Shown piece by piece: positions 1-7,973 of a DNA stretch of 17,590 nucleotides. Made by a program: the position numbers and the translations under genes. Source of the stretch: Neocallimastix lanati (nom. inval.) (taxonomy: Eukaryota > Neocallimastigomycota > Neocallimastigomycetes > Neocallimastigales > Neocallimastigaceae); NCBI GenBank assembly GCA_016946835.1, contig JACVTC010000574.1:1-17590 (forward strand). Direction: 5' to 3'. The notes under the pieces were generated by a model, which saw nothing but the letters and a program-made list of their open reading frames with translations, made no database searches and was not told the DNA's origin. Position 1 is the first letter of the stretch; each line of letters opens with the position of its first letter.

Positions 1-2
1 AC

Positions 3-83
3 CTTCAATCTATGTATGATTCTATGAATATTTTCTATCATCAAACAATAAATTATTTCCCAGAAAATGATTCATATAAATAA
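3..83 (+). pseudogene. C-terminal coding relic of LTR family 2 (copy A)
   Basis: An open frame runs from the window edge to a TAA at 81-83, giving about 26 residues and ending in FPENDSYK. The phrase NDSY recurs in the same relative place, upstream of a stem-loop and LTR, in copy B (minus, around 4434-4466, read as FSNDSYDQNQ) and copy C (plus, around 7279-7311, read as FSNDSYNKNQ). This shared phrase suggests a family-specific protein, but the function is not recognised. It does not resemble the RNase H end normally found before a copia 3' LTR. The start lies outside the window. Confidence 0.35.
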
Positions 84-370
84 AAAAAATAATAATAATA
101 ATAAAATAAGATAAAAGACATAATAATAATAAAGAAAGATTAATAAATAATAGTAATAATAAAAAAAAAATAACTCCAATCCAATTTGAAAGTAAGGGAA
201 ACATTAGGAATCTAAAATATATAAAAATAATTTCTTTAGTTTTACAAATAAAAAATAAAATAAATCTTTTTCATGTACTTTATAATATGTTATTTGTATT
301 ATTATTATTAAAAATAAAATATTATTTTATATAGTAATATTTATATATATATATTAGCAATATTTCTCTT

Positions 371-408
371 CAACTCTAACTTTCACCCAAAGTTAGATTT
401 GAGGGGAA
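371..408 (+). promoter_or_regulatory. Stem-loop plus polypurine tract before LTR copy A
   Basis: An 8-bp perfect stem (CTAACTTT at 376-383 and AAAGTTAG at 389-396, loop CACCC) is followed by the purine-rich stretch TTTGAGGGGAA, which ends exactly where the LTR begins with TGTTAGAAA. The position and purine content fit a plus-strand priming tract. Versions of the same block precede LTR copies B (4133-4170, minus) and C (7450-7486, plus); the copy C stem is partly lost. Confidence 0.65.
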
Positions 409-618
409 TGTTAGAAACAAAAATATATAGATTAATAGTTATATTAATTAAAGGAGTAATGTTATATAAATTAATATATTAGTGTAAGATATGTGACCAT
501 AGTAACAAAAAGCCACATATTATGTTTATTATAAATACCATAAAAAAAAGTATAAAATTATGTATATATACTATTCTTTATTCTTATATAATAAAAAAAG
601 AGATTTATACTTTTCACA
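409..618 (+). mobile_element. LTR copy A, family 2 (decayed 3' LTR)
   Basis: A stretch of about 210 bp begins TGTTAGAAACA and ends near TTTTCACA; copy D keeps the expected terminus TTTCTAACA. It aligns by eye with copies B, C and D throughout: a TTAATATATT block, then ATATGTGACC, a spacer, GCCACATATTATG, then TATAAATACC, which could be the TATA box. The polypurine tract upstream makes this a 3' LTR of a plus-strand element whose internal part runs off the window. The right boundary is approximate. Confidence 0.65.
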
Positions 619-1886
619 AATAGCATAAAATTCATGATATAAATTTTATGTTTACATTAATTTTATGTCTTTGTATAGAATTTATGATATTACATAAATT
701 TATTTTACATCACGTTATTTTGGATCATTTATAAATCATATGATAATTAATCAAGTGATTAATTAATGATTTATTAATTTATTTTTATGTAATTAATAAT
801 AAAATAATTTATTAATAATTAAAGCTTTTATTTCCGTTTATATCATAACTACCGATTAAAGGTTGAATAATGAGGAAAATAAAATAAATATTATTAATTA
901 TTATTTAATTGAAATATATAAGTTCATTAAATTAAATTTTTGAGACAAAAAATTTAAAATTATGAATAAATTGAGAGTTTTACTAATTCCTATTTATGAA
1001 TATGTAAAATTATATAATTATATATACATAGAAATAATCTAAATAAATATATTGCTTTGCTTCTCTTAATATAATTAATACTCTTATAATAATTGATTAT
1101 ATTTAATGACATTTTTAAAATTTAAAATTTATTGTCATATTTTACCCTTATTAAATTAGTCATATTGTATTATAAAAATATGATTACCAATTTCAACACA
1201 ATAAGTTCATTCTTGTTTACTAAGTTTTTTTTTTTTTTTTTTTTTAAATTTTTCTCTTTCTGGTGAAATTATAACTATTAATTAGTTAAAATTAATTTCA
1301 AAACTTTTTAGTTTATAAGCAATATTTATTTATCTTTATAATTTTATTTTCAACTTAATTACTCGATTTTTTTAATTTTTCTTATGTTCTAATTTTATAT
1401 TAATAGCTAATTCTAAATTTTCATTTTAATATTAGATGACTATTTTATAATTTATATTCATAATAATTGTTTTATATTTCGCTGAATTTACTAAATATAT
1501 TTTTATTTAATTATATATGAATTGTAATTTTAATTATTTTATTTCGCTTTTAAAAATATACTTCATTTATTATTTAAATAAAAGAAATTTCTAGAATTTT
1601 AAAAATTATGTTTTATTTTAAAAAAATAAAATTAAACTATTTTTCTTATTATTCCTTAGAAGAATTAATTAACATTTGAATTTACTTATTATGTAAATAA
1701 AATATTAATTTTTAAAAAAATAAAAATCATTTATTTCAATTTCAAATAACAATAAATTCTAATTTTGAAATTATGCATTTAAAATTAAAAATTAATCAAT
1801 AATGTTATATATAATATAAGAAGATATATATTTATTCATTTTTTATTATAATAAAACTATGACTTTATTATATTTTTTTTTACTGT
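619..1886. other. AT-rich spacer
   Basis: No coding frame of protein-like composition is visible on either strand. It contains an imperfect hairpin at 731-774 and a run of 21 T at 1225-1245. Nothing else stands out. Confidence 0.6.
731..774. repeat. Imperfect inverted repeat (hairpin)
   Basis: The left arm at 731-753 (begins ATAAATCAT, ends TTAATCA) and right arm at 756-774 (begins TGATTAA, ends ATGATTTAT) are complementary over 19 bp, with a 4-nt bulge in the left arm and a 2-nt loop. In DNA this AT-rich, such palindromes can arise by chance; no function is implied. Confidence 0.4.
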
Positions 1887-1930
1887 ACTTTACTTCATGC
1901 TCAATCTGGAGTGATTGAGACTATTAATCT
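1887..1930 (-). promoter_or_regulatory. Primer-binding-site relic of LTR copy D
   Basis: The plus strand carries GATTGAGACTATTAATCT at 1913-1930, one base different from the 15673-15690 site of the intact copia element over its core. It directly abuts the LTR D boundary, as a primer-binding site should for a minus-strand element. The upstream part (GCTCAATC then GG, 1899-1910) also resembles the D-arm of tRNA-Lys, so the match appears to cover much of a tRNA 5' half. The tRNA comparison is from memory of typical eukaryotic tRNA-Lys(CUU). Confidence 0.5.
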
Positions 1931-2132
1931 ATCATGAATAAGAATATTTTAATTATGAAAATATTATTAACTGAATGTACAATTTTAAACAATTTATTAT
2001 TATGGTATTTAGTATTAACATAAAATGTGGTTTGTTGTTATTTGTCAAATAGCTTACAAAAGAAATATTAATATATAAAATTACTATTTAAATTATTATA
2101 AATATAAAATTTTTATATTTATATTTCTAACA
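1931..2132 (-). mobile_element. LTR copy D, family 2 (5' LTR of a minus-strand element)
   Basis: This stretch of about 200 bp aligns by eye with the reverse complement of copies A and C and directly with copy B: AATAAGAAT near the left end, TTATGGTATTTAGTATTAAC in the middle, and ATATTAATATATAAA. It ends TTTCTAACA (2124-2132), the inverted partner of the TGTTAGAAA start seen in copy A. The abutting primer-binding-site relic on its left marks it as a 5' LTR. The internal region that should lie to its left is no longer recognisable. Confidence 0.6.
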
Positions 2133-3146
2133 AAATTCATCACATTTTTAATTTAAAATTATCATAACAAAATTCAGTATATTTTTTTATATTAATATTT
2201 TATTAATTTACTAACAATTAAATCATTAACTGATTTTCTATTCTAAAATAATTAATTGTTTATTTTTGATCACTAATAGAACTTCATTAATAAAAATTAT
2301 CATATTTTTATTGTTATAAAATATAATAAAATAAACATTAAATTCTTAAATAATTCGTATTAACTTAATATATTTAAATAATAATTATTAATCATAATTA
2401 GAGTAAAATTATATAATAATAATTAATTTTAAAATTGAAAAGCATTTTAATAAGCTATAAGTTATAATTATAGACTAAGCATATTCATTAAATGTAAATC
2501 TCCATATAATTTTTATATTTGTTAAATTTTATATTTTCAAAATTTAATTCATTTTTTATTTTAAAATTTTTAAAAATTAAATGTTAACTTTTATAAGAAC
2601 ATCAATATTACTATAATAATATAATAATTTTAAAATTACTAATTTTTATTTATATTAATTTTTAAATATTTTAAAAAATTAAATTTAAAAATTTGTTCTC
2701 TTTAAATAAATTAAAAATTAATTCTGATATTTTTTTATAAGAAAAGTTATTTATTATTAAAAATTTAATTCCTAACCCTAAAATATATAATTTAGCTGTT
2801 AAATTTTATAAAATTATAAAAGTTTTAATTAAAAAAAATAATTAAATATAAATATGATATATACTAATTATTTTTAAAAAAAATAATAATCATTTATTTA
2901 ATATATTAAATAATATATAAATAATTTTTTTGACAAAGTTTATAATAGTTACGAAGTTTTATTTTTTTAAGTATATATATTATTATATTATTATGGTAGT
3001 GGTAATTCTTATTTAATTTTTTTTATAATATATATTTTTCGCTTAAAATAAAATTTACAATAATAATTAAAATAATATTATATAATATACTAAAATATTA
3101 AAAATTTTAAATAAATATAAATTTGAATATGCATTTATTTATATTA
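2133..3146. other. AT-rich spacer
   Basis: About 1 kb of A/T homopolymers and short palindromes. No gene, RNA or repeat-family copy is visible in it. Confidence 0.6.
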
Positions 3147-3741
3147 TTATATGAAAGTTATTTTTTTTAAATAGTTAATCCAATTAAATGTATCAAGAAC
3201 AACGACTTCTCTTTTCATATCAATATCATAATTATCTTTAATCACCTTTTCTATATGACGAATTACATTTATAACATTAGCAGCACTGGCATTTCTTAGA
3301 TTAATAATAAAAGATATATTATATGTATAAATCATAACATCTCCAATTCTATAACTTACCAAATTATTTTTTTATATTTTTCATACATACTTCCGTGCTC
3401 TATATGATCCCATACAAAAAAGCTTCCGGCACTTCCATAATACATTGGTTGTTTTTGATATCTAAGTTCTGTATTATTTGTCATGGCTTTTTGTATTTCC
3501 AATAGATTTCCTTTTTTCAATTTGAATGTTGCTTCAATAACTAAATATTTTTTACCTTTTAATAAACTACCTCTACTGGTTAATCTACATTTTTTTTTTT
3601 AGTTAATTTCATTAAAGTTCCATCTGTAGTAATAACTTTTACACTTGCTAGTGACTTTAATAATCTATTGGGCATAAACGTTGCATTCATTATAATTCCT
3701 CCTCCTACAGTACCAGGTATATCTATAATATCTTCTAACTC
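3147..3741 (-). pseudogene. murB: Relic of UDP-N-acetylenolpyruvoylglucosamine reductase (MurB), C-terminal two thirds
   Basis: MurB reduces UDP-GlcNAc-enolpyruvate to UDP-MurNAc with FAD and NADPH in bacterial peptidoglycan synthesis. Three consecutive reading segments on the minus strand line up with it. The first (3741-3601) has IPGTVGGGIIMNA, the family's IPGxVGGAxxMNAG signature. The second (about 3600-3363) has KKYLVIEATFKLKKGN, then QPMYYGSAGSFF, keeping the catalytic-serine SAGS motif. The third (3362-3147) has SYRIGD, FIINLRNASAANVINVI and a final EVVVLD, matching the usual FIxNxGxATAxDV and EVxxxG ends. The frame breaks twice, both at homopolymers: an 11-A run (plus 3590-3600) and an A run near 3366. 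Key residues have drifted: the MNAGAYG and FGYR motifs are altered. The N-terminal FAD-binding half is missing; the frame closes at a TAG (3742-3744) that could be an intron acceptor or the edge of the damage. MurB is absent from ordinary fungal metabolism, so bacterial origin by transfer is inferred. The family call is strong; nonfunctionality is very likely. Confidence 0.85.
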
Positions 3742-3927
3742 CTATTTTATATTATAATATTTTATTTTTTAAATTTCATTTTATTTTATATTTTTATATA
3801 ATATACTAAAATAAAAAAATTTCATAATAATTTAAAATATTATATATTTATATATTTTCAATTAATTGCTTTATATTAATAATAAAAATATCAATAAATA
3901 AAATATAAAATTAATTTTTTCATAGTA

Positions 3928-4132
3928 TTTTTTAGAAATAAGAATCTCTTTATTATATAAATATATTATAATAGCCTATGAAAAATAATAATGTACATTT
4001 TTATGGTATTTATAGTTAACATAATATGTAAATTATTATTATTATTGGTCACATATTTTACATGAATATATTAATATAAATAATGATTCTCCTTAATATA
4101 ATTATAAAACTTTATATTTTTATTTTGAACTT
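3928..4132 (-). mobile_element. LTR copy B, family 2 (3' LTR)
   Basis: About 205 bp, similar to copies A, C and D, with AGAAATAAGAATCTC at its left end and TTTTTATGGTATTTATAG and GGTCACATATTTTACATG in the middle. The stem-loop and polypurine block at 4133-4170 lies on its right, so it is the 3' LTR of a minus-strand element. It sits 186 bp upstream (in the sense of transcription) of the surviving murB relic, on the same strand. Termini are decayed and no target-site duplication was identified. Confidence 0.65.
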
Positions 4133-4170
4133 TTCTCCTCAAATCTAACTTTGGATGAAAGTTAGAGTTG
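4133..4170 (-). promoter_or_regulatory. Stem-loop plus polypurine tract before LTR copy B
   Basis: Read on the minus strand: CTAACTTT, a 5-nt loop, AAAGTTAG, then ATTTGAGGAGAA reaching the LTR edge. The 8-bp stem is intact although the rest of the copy is decayed, and it matches copy A except for the loop and two tract bases. Confidence 0.6.
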
Positions 4171-4750
4171 AATAAAAATATAATGTTTATATTACAATAT
4201 AAAATAATTCTTTTTATTTTTAATATGTTTATACAAACAGTAAATTATAAAGTAGAGTTATATTATTTTAGAAGAATATGAATGATATTATACTTTTTTA
4301 TTTTTTTTATATTAATATTATGTTTTAACACTCTCATTATTTTATTTTTACAGCACAATCTCTTCTGTTGAATTTGTTCATTATTTTTGCTAGTTGTATT
4401 TTAATAGATGAAGCTTTCTTAAAATTTTATGTTTTTTGATTCTGATCATATGAATCGTTCGAAAAATCATGATTTTCTCATTCTTAGTAAAGTTTAGATT
4501 TCTTACTATTTTTTTTTCCTTTCAATATTAAATTTCATTATATATTTCATTACTTGCATTTTCTTGTTTAATGTTTTTCATAAACTGATTTTTAAATAAT
4601 TATCATTTTATGATTATAAGAATCAAAAAAAATACCGACCTTCTAATTATAATTTATATTCTACAATACAACAGATATATCATTTTTCTTTTCATATTTT
4701 ATATTTATCTATCAGTAAAATACTTATTTTGATTTATATATCTCATTTAC
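4171..4750 (-). pseudogene. Internal relic of LTR element copy B, unknown protein
   Basis: This stretch aligns by eye with the internal part of copy C (about 7011-7449), read in opposite orientation. Shared landmarks in order are a GAxATATAAA block (near 4735-4745), TATAATGAAATTTAA (around 4526-4545), the FSNDSY coding phrase (4434-4466), and an ATATCATTCATA-type block (4253-4293) before the stem-loop. Several short coding pieces survive in shifted frames, one ending in RRDCAVKIK before a stop near 4337. No known domain is recognised; frameshifts and stops are frequent. Confidence 0.45.
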
Positions 4751-5400
4751 TTTAAGAAGACAAGACCTATCATTTTTCTAACTAAAACTATAGAATAATA
4801 CCTGTGTCAGTTCAAGGGATACTTCAATAGATGTACTGATTTCTTTTGGCATGAACTTAAAACTAAATATATAAAAATATTTTTAAATACTTTAAGATGC
4901 TGAATTTTTCTTAAAAATGATAAATTAAAAAATAAACTTATTTATGTTGTGAATTAAATTTAATCAAAATTTCGTTTTTTCAAAAGTGAATTTCTTAATA
5001 TTGACCATCTCCATTGCAATAGCAATAACTTCAATGTAAACTTTCACTTTCAAATAATCACTTAATATTGACCACTTTTAAATTCATTTTCATTAGCAGC
5101 TGTCGCGGATCGTGACATTCTAAAAGTTTCTTTACTATTAATAATGAATAAAAGATAAGTAATTATTAATTATTTATAAATTTTTTGGTCTTAAAATATA
5201 ATTAAAAATATTATTAATAAAATAAATACTTGTGATAAATTGAATTTAAAGCAAATATTTATCTTCAATATAGAACTTTTAAAATTGACCATTCTTATCG
5301 GTATTCGTAAAAGTTCTTTTTTTTTTTTAAAAGAGAACTTCTTAGCATTGACCAATACAATATTCTTTTGTAAAGACCAACTACTTCCGATCATGCTTTT
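4751..5400. other. Unassigned region with recurring ATTGACCA motif
   Basis: Base composition is less AT-extreme than the flanks. Four similar phrases occur on the plus strand, each a few bases of TTCTTA or CTTAAT type followed by ATTGACCA, at about 4993-5006, 5062-5076, 5279-5292 and 5336-5353. The spacings of roughly 70 and 60 bp inside each pair could be decayed protein repeats. On the minus strand, phrases such as MVNIKKFTF and LVNAKKFSF result, and a separate piece reads MPKEISTSIEVSLELTQ (about 4802-4852). No family is recognised; it is probably a decayed gene or element interior. Confidence 0.3.
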
Positions 5401-6051
5401 TCAAAAGTTTTGTTATTAAACATTTCCATTACTTTAAATTTTCTTCAAGTTTTTACTAGAAGTATTATTTAATAACAATCTTTATCATATAGTTGATTGT
5501 TTTAATCTTTTTGAACTTATAATTGTGATTGTGATTGATTTTGATTCATTTGACTATTATACTTTTGATTTGTTGGATTAATGAATTTAAATAGATATTA
5601 TTAATAAAAGGTTGGTAATATAATTAATTATACGATTTATAGATCAAATATTATTAGTTTTATTTTATTTATAAAACTTTAATTAGTATTATTACTATTG
5701 ATAAATTGATTTAAAAAAAATATATGCATTATTAATTTTAATTGGTAAGTCAAATATTATTTATTAAAGTTTGATAATGTTTAATTCTGTAGGCTTTTGA
5801 TTTATCAAATAATGTAATTTGTTATATTAAGAATTCACATTTGAATTTTTATGTATATTTGACATTATAAAATTGTATATTTTATTATATTAAATTTTAT
5901 AATACGAAACTTCATTTAATAAAGTATTGATAATATTTAATTTATTAATAATTTTGGTTTAATAAAATTTTAATTATTACTTTTCTTTAATTTATTAATT
6001 TTTACTAATTGGTTTATTTCATAATTTCGTTTTAATGTATATCAAATAGTT
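5401..6051. other. AT-rich spacer
   Basis: No coding frame, RNA gene or repeat-family copy was recognised. Earlier exons of the lyase relic that begins at 6052 could have been here, but no trace of them is visible. Confidence 0.5.
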
Positions 6052-6556
6052 AAGGAATTCAAACATGGAGATCATTTCAATCAATAGGAACTTCAATATA
6101 AATTTCCAAAAGAATTCCAAAATGTAATTTTCTAATATAGTCAATTAAACATTGGAAAAATTTAATTAGGCTAGTGATTGAAATTATTGTTATGTTTCAT
6201 TTCCAGATAGCGATGGTAAATTCCATGGAATATTTATTTCAATTTGAGAAAGAACCCCACAGGTACGTCTGTATTACGTATTTCAATTGCAACTAATTCT
6301 TCTACTGCACTTTCCCTCACTATTAATGAAGGAAGGAATTCATCTAAAGTTGCCAACTTTATAGATGATGTTTATGTTTGCCGCAATAGTATTCGAGGAT
6401 TCTACATTTGAATTAGAATTCAAATTTAGACCTAATGATTTCAAGGTTGGAGAAAATAAGATTTCTTTAAATGAAAGACAGGAAGATATACTATTAATTA
6501 CCAATTTAATGGTATTATGTATTATCATATTTGTCTTTAAACCCCTGGAATTTTAA
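6052..6556 (+). pseudogene. Relic of rhamnogalacturonan lyase (polysaccharide lyase family 4), C-terminal part
   Basis: PL4 enzymes cleave rhamnogalacturonan I of pectin by beta-elimination and are secreted. The plus strand holds pieces in the correct order for the PL4 C-terminus. 6052-6135 reads KEFKHGDHFNQ, a stop, then KFPKEF, like the EFxNGDxxN and FPxDV region. 6226-6408 reads WNIYFNLRKNPTGTSVLRIS and later SLTINEG and NSIRGFY, matching the WxIxFxL core of the last beta-sandwich domain. A frameshift near 6400 leads to FEFKFRPNDFKVGENKISL (the strand ending in GENTIxL); to be exact, the observed residues there are ELEFKFRPNDFKVGENKISL. Another frame at 6508-6540 gives NGIMYYHICL, the family's final GxMYDxIRLE motif. 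In-frame TAG at 6085-6087 and at least two frameshifts make it nonfunctional. A possible splice acceptor (TTTCATTTCCAG, ending 6205) precedes the domain. The upstream catalytic domain is absent. The opposite strand is also partly open; the ordered motif match decides for plus. Confidence 0.7.
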
Positions 6557-6949
6557 TTTTCTAAAATCTAATTAAATAAAATTAGTAAATAAATATTTTA
6601 ATTTAAAAATATTAAAAATATCAACTATATATATTGATTATTAAAATTTATTAATATATATAACAATAAAAAATAAATGAAAAATAAAATTAATATAAAT
6701 ATAAAAAAAGTAAAAAATATAAAACAAATATAAAAAATATTAATAAATTTTTTTTTAAACAAAAGAATTAAAAAAGAATAATTATAAAAATGAAAAATGT
6801 AGTCATAAAATATATATAAATAAAAATAACATAATATAAGAATTATATAAAAAATACATATATATAAATATGTAATCATTTAACAAACCTAAATAAAGAT
6901 ATATATTGATTACTCAAAAAAAAAAAAAAAGTTAAAGTTGAAAAATAAT
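6557..6949. other. AT-rich spacer
   Basis: Nothing beyond A/T low-complexity sequence and a 15-base A run near 6916. An open frame on the minus strand at 6625-6879 encodes only I, F, L and Y-rich low-complexity sequence and is not credible as a gene. Confidence 0.55.
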
Positions 6950-7449
6950 TTCTTCTAAAATTTTAAATATTCTATAATTAATGATGAATATAATGATAAA
7001 ATTAATAATGATGATGAAGTATATAAATGAATTTAAAAAAAAAATTTTTCCTATAAGAAAGACGAACAATTTTCAACATACGAAAAAATAATAAAAAAGA
7101 TTTACAAATAGAGTTTGATTTTACTGAAAAAGATGTTAGTAAAATAACTATTCATGAATCAATTATAACAATGAAAAATGAAAGTAATAAAATATATAAT
7201 GAAATTTAACACTGAAAGAGAAATAATAATAGTAAGAAGTTTAATTTTTACCAAGAATAAAAAGAAGAAAAAATATAATTTTTCAAATGATTCATATAAT
7301 AAGAATCAATACATAATATTAAAATAAAATATATAATATCATTCATAATCTTCTAAAATATTATAACTCTAATTCATAATTTTTATTTATATAATAATAA
7401 AAACAGAAATGTTATTTTATGTTATAATACAAATACTATATTTCTATAC
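6950..7449 (+). pseudogene. Internal relic of LTR element copy C, unknown protein
   Basis: Three overlapping frame pieces look like one decayed protein. About 7024-7110 contains NEFKKKNFSYKKDEQFSTYE. 7057-7209 contains QIEFDFTEKDVSKITIHES and ends IYNEI before a TAA. A third frame from about 7208 contains TEREIIIVRSLIF and FSNDSYNKNQ and ends at a TAA near 7326. Nucleotide landmarks match the copy B interior, supporting a shared element. The sequence is Lys/Asn/Ile-rich and no domain is recognised. The absence of an RNase H end near the LTR suggests an extra or non-autonomous ORF. Left boundary uncertain. Confidence 0.4.
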
Positions 7450-7486
7450 AACTCTAACTTTCATTCAAATTAGATTTGAGGAGGAA
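7450..7486 (+). promoter_or_regulatory. Decayed stem-loop and polypurine tract before LTR copy C
   Basis: CTAACTTT, a short loop, AAATTAG (one stem base lost), then ATTTGAGGAGGAA. Same block and same position relative to the LTR as in copies A and B. Confidence 0.55.
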
Positions 7487-7677
7487 AATTTTATAATTAC
7501 GTTAATTTAAGGAGTATTGTTATATATATTAATATATTCATGTAAAATATGTGACCAATAATAATAATGATAAGCCACATATTATGTAAACTATAAATAT
7601 CATAAAAATATATATTATTGTATTTACAAACTATTCCAATATTTTCACATAATAAAAGAAATTTTTATTTCTAAAAC
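7487..7677 (+). mobile_element. LTR copy C, family 2 (3' LTR)
   Basis: About 190 bp, similar to copies A, B and D: TTAATATATTCATGTAAAAT, then ATGTGACCAA, GCCACATATTATG and CTATAAATATC, ending near TTTCTAAAAC. The first bases of the LTR (TGTTAGAAA) have been lost. It lies about 300 bp before the glycosyltransferase start codon on the same strand, so its TATAAATA (about 7592) could in principle influence that gene. Confidence 0.6.
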
Positions 7678-7973
7678 TTTTTTTAATTCTACAAAAAAAT
7701 ATATATTATTTTAAAAATATTATTTTATAATTACTATTATATATTTTTTGTAATAAAGATTATATTTAATTTTATAAAATATATAAATTATAATTATAAA
7801 ATTTATAAATTTAAAAGTAAATTTTATTAAATTTATTCAAATTTAAAATATTTATTTATGAAATTTTAATTTATTAAAGGTTATTTTATTTTGAATAATT
7901 TTTATATACTTAAAGAAAAATTTAATTCAATATATAAATATATCTTTTATTATTAAAATATATAAAAATAAAA

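Noticed and set aside
22-204. Minus-strand open frame of 60 codons
   Set aside because: It encodes L/I/F low-complexity sequence from AAT/ATA repeats; the plus strand here holds the NDSYK relic and its AT-rich trailer.
1899-1935. tRNA-Lys gene or pseudogene
   Set aside because: D-arm and anticodon-arm words are present, but there is no T-arm (GTTCGA-type) or acceptor stem afterwards, and the sequence abuts LTR copy D, so a primer-binding site fits better.
3345-3362. GGTAAGTTATAG at the murB frame break as a 5' splice site
   Set aside because: The MurB-like sequence continues directly after it in the next frame with no room for an intron, so a one-base frameshift is the simpler reading.
5191-5394. 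Minus-strand open frame of 67 codons
   Set aside because: It has no recognisable domain and ends in hydrophobic low-complexity sequence; kept only as part of the unassigned region with the ATTGACCA motif.
6340-6528. Minus-strand frame antisense to the lyase relic
   Set aside because: The plus strand matches PL4 motifs in order, so the antisense frame is a shadow. A second minus phrase at 6250-6350 also looks coding but has no family match.
6625-6879. Minus-strand open frame of 84 codons
   Set aside because: It is almost only I, F, Y and L from A/T-rich DNA, without motifs; it is expected by chance where stop codons are locally absent.
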